A model generated the notes under the pieces. That model ran no database searches and was not told the origin of the DNA. It was given only the letters and a program-made list of their open reading frames with translations. 8,740 bases of DNA from Candidatus Nanopelagicaceae bacterium (lineage in GTDB: Bacteria > Actinomycetota > Actinomycetes > Nanopelagicales > Nanopelagicaceae): NCBI GenBank assembly GCA_947488635.1, contig CANLAY010000034.1:1-8740 (forward strand). Direction: 5' to 3'. Below, piece by piece: positions 6,764 through 8,740 of the stretch. Each line of letters begins with the position of its first letter. Within the stretch, counting starts at the first letter, position 1. The position numbers were made by a program, and so were the translations under genes.

Positions 6764-6771
6764 GTACTCCT

Positions 6772-6972
6772 ATGAGCGCCTCAAAACCAGCCAAAACCTT
6801 GGCCGAAGTGCTCAATGAGTTACCCGAAGAAGAACGCATTATCTTGACGATGCATCTCTTGCGCGGGCTAGCTGCCCCAGAAATTGCCAACTTAATTGGG
6901 GTGCCAGAACGGGCAGTGATATCGCTGATTTCGAGCGGAAAGTCCAGATTGAGCGCCCTGCTTGGCCTTTAA
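6772..6972 (+). CDS. Stand-alone sigma-70 region-4-like helix-turn-helix protein
   Basis: The predicted protein has only 66 residues. After a short linker (MSASKPAKT) it shows the region-4 pattern of sigma factors. LAEVLNELPEEERIILTMHL (10-29) matches the helix that usually reads LPxxxRxvl. GLAAPEIANLIGVPERAV (32-49) is the helix-turn-helix, and SLISSGKSRLSALL (51-64) looks like the recognition helix. There is no region 2, so it cannot act as a complete sigma factor. It might bind DNA or touch the RNA polymerase beta flap or a partner sigma. The frame is open farther upstream to 6643, but that part overlaps the SRPBCC gene out of frame and is not domain-like. The ATG at 6772 begins right after a TAGCCT box. 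Function is unknown, and a degraded sigma remnant is an alternative. Confidence 0.75.
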   Translation: MSASKPAKTLAEVLNELPEEERIILTMHLLRGLAAPEIANLIGVPERAVISLISSGKSRLSALLGL

Positions 6973-7010
6973 TTGCCATTCTTGATTTCTGTTTCACCCC
7001 CTAAATGCGA

Positions 7011-7016
7011 GATACT
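7011..7016 (+). promoter_or_regulatory. Tentative -10 box of the DUF3117 gene
   Basis: GATACT sits about 40 bases before the DUF3117 start, in the 83-base gap after the HTH gene, and would leave a leader that includes the Shine-Dalgarno sequence. TAAGAT at 7034-7039 is an alternative, but its start point would cut into that sequence. No convincing -35 or hairpin terminator is visible in this gap. Confidence 0.22.
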
Positions 7017-7043
7017 TCTCCCTCACACCCGCGTAAGATCTTA

Positions 7044-7050
7044 AAAGGAG
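7044..7050 (+). promoter_or_regulatory. Strong ribosome binding site of the DUF3117 gene
   Basis: AAAGGAG is five bases before the ATG at 7056 and is the best match to the anti-Shine-Dalgarno in the window. It fixes the start at MAAMKPRTG and argues against the 17-codon upstream extension. Its strength suggests high expression of this small protein. Confidence 0.75.
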
Positions 7051-7055
7051 TTCCA

Positions 7056-7235
7056 ATGGCTGCCATGAAACCTCGTACTGGTGATGGCCCAATGGAAGTT
7101 ACCAAGGAAGCCCGCTCCCTTGTTATGCGAATTCCACTAGAAGGCGGCGGTCGTTTAGTCGTTGAAATGAATGCCGAAGAAGCCACAAATTTAAGTGCCG
7201 CGTTACACGCAGCGGTTGGACTGATTAAGAAGTAG
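7056..7235 (+). CDS. DUF3117 family small conserved actinobacterial protein
   Basis: This 59-residue protein reads MAAMKPRTGDGPMEVTKEAR, then MRIPLEGGGRLVVEMNAEEA and a C-terminal helix, and is immediately recognisable as DUF3117. The family is almost confined to Actinobacteria and extremely conserved at its N-terminus. The M. tuberculosis member, Rv1211, has been described as calmodulin-like, from memory, but no canonical EF-hand loop is visible here and the general role is unsettled. It may form a small beta sheet (VMRIPLEGGGRLVVEM, 24-39) plus a helix (NAEEATNLSAALHAAVGLI, 40-58). It has a strong Shine-Dalgarno sequence. It follows the HTH gene by 83 bases, and pepA starts 21 bases downstream. 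Confidence 0.93.
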   Translation: MAAMKPRTGDGPMEVTKEARSLVMRIPLEGGGRLVVEMNAEEATNLSAALHAAVGLIKK

Positions 7236-7243
7236 TAATCAGA

Positions 7244-7249
7244 TAACCT
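7244..7249 (+). promoter_or_regulatory. Predicted -10 box of pepA (leaderless)
   Basis: TAACCT, within GATAACCT, lies seven bases before the ATG at 7257 in the 21-base gap after DUF3117. The spacing and the absence of a Shine-Dalgarno sequence suggest a leaderless transcript starting at the initiation codon, even though the gene could also be read through from upstream. Confidence 0.5.
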
Positions 7250-7256
7250 CACGCAT

Positions 7257-8740
7257 ATGTCTCTACCAGCACATTTTCCAGAGCTAAAGGTGATCCCAGC
7301 GGATTTTAAGTCCGCCCTCGCCAGTGAAATTATTGCCCTTGGTTATGTCGAGGTCGAAAACTTAGACCCAAAGGCTGAAAAAGAGTTCAAGTTAGTTGGC
7401 TCAACACTTTTGCTAAAGAGCATTTCCGACACATTTGAAATTGATCTCCTTGATGAACTTAAATTTTTTACACCATCTGGAAAAGCTGGCGAATCATTCG
7501 AACTTCCGATTAGCGCAGCAGATGCTAAAGCTGAACGGCTATTGCTAGTTGGCTTAGGAGATCAATCGCTAGCCGCTTTGCGTGCTGCAGGTGCCACAGT
7601 TGGCCGAAAAGTAAAAGGTAAAGCAGAAAGCATTTCAACTTTCTGCGCAACAACTGATACAAATGCAACAGCACATGCCATCTCGGCAACTATGGGTGCC
7701 TACCTCTGGAATTTAAAAAGTGGAGCTAAACCACTAAAGCCTACAATTTCGCTTTCTATCTCAACCTTGGCGCTAAAGCGTGCCCTCGCAATTGCCGCAG
7801 CTGTCTGGCGCGCTCGCGATTTGGTGCACACGCCAGCGAATATAAAGACGCCAGCCTGGATGGCCGCAAATGCAAAAACAGTTGCCAAAGAGCGAGGTAT
7901 TTCAATAAATGTATTAGCTGGAAAAGAATTAGCACAATTCGGTGGGTTAGCCGCAGTTGGTAATTCTTCGCGCAAATCACCACCTCGCTTTATCGAAATA
8001 TCATATGCGCCAAAAGGCTCTAGCAATTGGCCACATGTTGTATTAGTTGGCAAAGGAATTACTTTCGATACTGGTGGCTATTCGATGAAGCGGCCATACG
8101 ACACGATGATGGCGATGAAAACCGATATGGCTGGTGCCGCCGCAGTTCTCTGCGTAGTGAGTGCGCTTCCGGAATTAGCACCACGTGTTCGTGTTACAGC
8201 GCTATTAATGTGTGCTGAAAATGCGGTATCTGGCACTGCTCAACGCCCCAGTGATGTAATTACTCATTTTGGCGGCACCACTACAGAAGTGTTAAATACT
8301 GATGCTGAAGGTCGCCTAGTTCTAGCCGATGGTCTGGCATATGCAGATTTAAAGTTAAAGCCAGATTATCTCATCGATGTAGCAACGCTAACTGGTTCAG
8401 CTACTTTAGGTCTCGGACGACAATACGCTGCAATGTATTCGCGTGATGACAAGTTGGCGGCAAAGTTTTATGAACTAGGAAATGAATCTGGTGATCGAGT
8501 TTGGCGCATGCCACTTATCAACGACTACATAGATGCGCTTGAAAGTGATATCGCAGATGTTAATAACGATGCCGCCAAAGGTAACTACAAAGCTGGGTCA
8601 GTAACTGCGGCACTGTTCCTAGAAAAGTTTGTTGGCGATCGCAAGTGGGTACACTTCGATATTGCTGGCACTGGTCGTAGTGAAGTAGATGCGGGTGAAA
8701 ATCCTAAAGGTGGTACAGGTTTCGGAGTTCGCTTACTAAC
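7257..8740 (+). CDS. pepA: Leucyl aminopeptidase, M17 family (3' end cut by the window edge)
   Basis: The gene runs open to the window edge for 494 complete codons; typical members have about 500, so only the last few residues are missing. M17 enzymes are cytosolic hexamers with two metal ions that remove N-terminal residues from peptides. The N-terminal domain covers about residues 1-165. The catalytic domain includes RARDLVHTPAN (185-195), VGKGITFDTGG (264-274) with metal ligands K266 and D271, the catalytic Lys K278, MKTDMAGAAAV (287-297) with D290, and the signature NTDAEGRL (347-354) with D349, E351 and the catalytic Arg R353. The active site is therefore complete. The loop between K278 and D290 is one residue longer than I recall for E. 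coli PepA and reads YSMKRPYDTMMAM. ATG 7257 has a TAACCT box seven bases upstream and no Shine-Dalgarno sequence. Confidence 0.95.
   Translation, partial: MSLPAHFPELKVIPADFKSALASEIIALGYVEVENLDPKAEKEFKLVGSTLLLKSISDTFEIDLLDELKFFTPSGKAGESFELPISAADAKAERLLLVGLGDQSLAALRAAGATVGRKVKGKAESISTFCATTDTNATAHAISATMGAYLWNLKSGAKPLKPTISLSISTLALKRALAIAAAVWRARDLVHTPANIKTPAWMAANAKTVAKERGISINVLAGKELAQFGGLAAVGNSSRKSPPRFIEISYAPKGSSNWPHVVLVGKGITFDTGGYSMKRPYDTMMAMKTDMAGAAAVLCVVSALPELAPRVRVTALLMCAENAVSGTAQRPSDVITHFGGTTTEVLNTDAEGRLVLADGLAYADLKLKPDYLIDVATLTGSATLGLGRQYAAMYSRDDKLAAKFYELGNESGDRVWRMPLINDYIDALESDIADVNNDAAKGNYKAGSVTAALFLEKFVGDRKWVHFDIAGTGRSEVDAGENPKGGTGFGVRLL

Noticed and set aside
6643..6771. Longer version of the small HTH protein starting at 6643
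   Set aside because: The extra 43 codons overlap the SRPBCC coding sequence out of frame and show no domain pattern; the ATG at 6772 has its own promoter-like box.
7700..8053. Minus-strand open frame of 117 codons inside pepA
   Set aside because: It runs opposite the confidently identified aminopeptidase, has no recognisable domain and no promoter or ribosome binding site.
1..8740. Mobile element, CRISPR array, tRNA/rRNA or defence island
   Set aside because: I found no transposase or integrase motifs, no regular direct repeats with spacers, no tRNA cloverleaf pattern and no break in base composition; all genes look like core or envelope functions.

Overview
The window looks like a gene-dense stretch of chromosome from a small-genome, moderate-GC actinobacterium. 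The evidence is a DUF3117 protein beginning MAAMKPRTGDGPMEV (nearly restricted to Actinobacteria), the actinobacterial form of DapD, and the order dapD / LOG-family protein / DUF3117, which recalls the dapD-Rv1205-Rv1211 neighbourhood of Mycobacterium as I remember it. The AT-leaning codon use, very short intergenic gaps and frequent apparent leaderless starts suggest a streamlined free-living lineage, such as freshwater acI/Nanopelagicales. That placement is inference only.

Left part (1-4812), cell-envelope polysaccharide block. On the minus strand an LCP-family (LytR-CpsA-Psr) membrane protein is followed 10 bp later by a UDP-glucose 6-dehydrogenase. The first 15 codons of a third minus-strand gene run off the left edge. 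Divergent from these, on the plus strand, are a membrane-anchored family 2 glycosyltransferase of the ExoA type and a secreted SpoIID/LytB-domain protein starting at TTG. Together they could supply UDP-glucuronate, build a glycan, attach it to the wall and remodel peptidoglycan.

Middle (4792-6972). dapD (lysine/meso-diaminopimelate synthesis) is convergent with and overlaps the SpoIID gene. It is divergent from a LOG-family nucleotide phosphoribohydrolase across only 30 bp. An SRPBCC-fold protein and a stand-alone sigma-70 region-4-like helix-turn-helix protein of 66 residues follow on the plus strand.

Right part (7056-8740). DUF3117 is followed by a leucyl aminopeptidase (M17) that is cut by the window edge a few residues before its expected end.

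The most coherent non-coding signal is a repeated promoter arrangement: TANNCT placed 6-8 bases before the ATG of five genes (LCP, dapD, LOG, the HTH protein and pepA), implying leaderless mRNAs. Four other genes (ugd, the SpoIID gene, the SRPBCC gene and DUF3117) instead carry Shine-Dalgarno sequences. I see no tRNA, rRNA, CRISPR array, insertion sequence, prophage or defence system. No gene-free stretch exceeds about 85 bases. I found no strong case for a previously undescribed system; the stand-alone sigma region-4 protein and the leaderless promoter set are the best leads.
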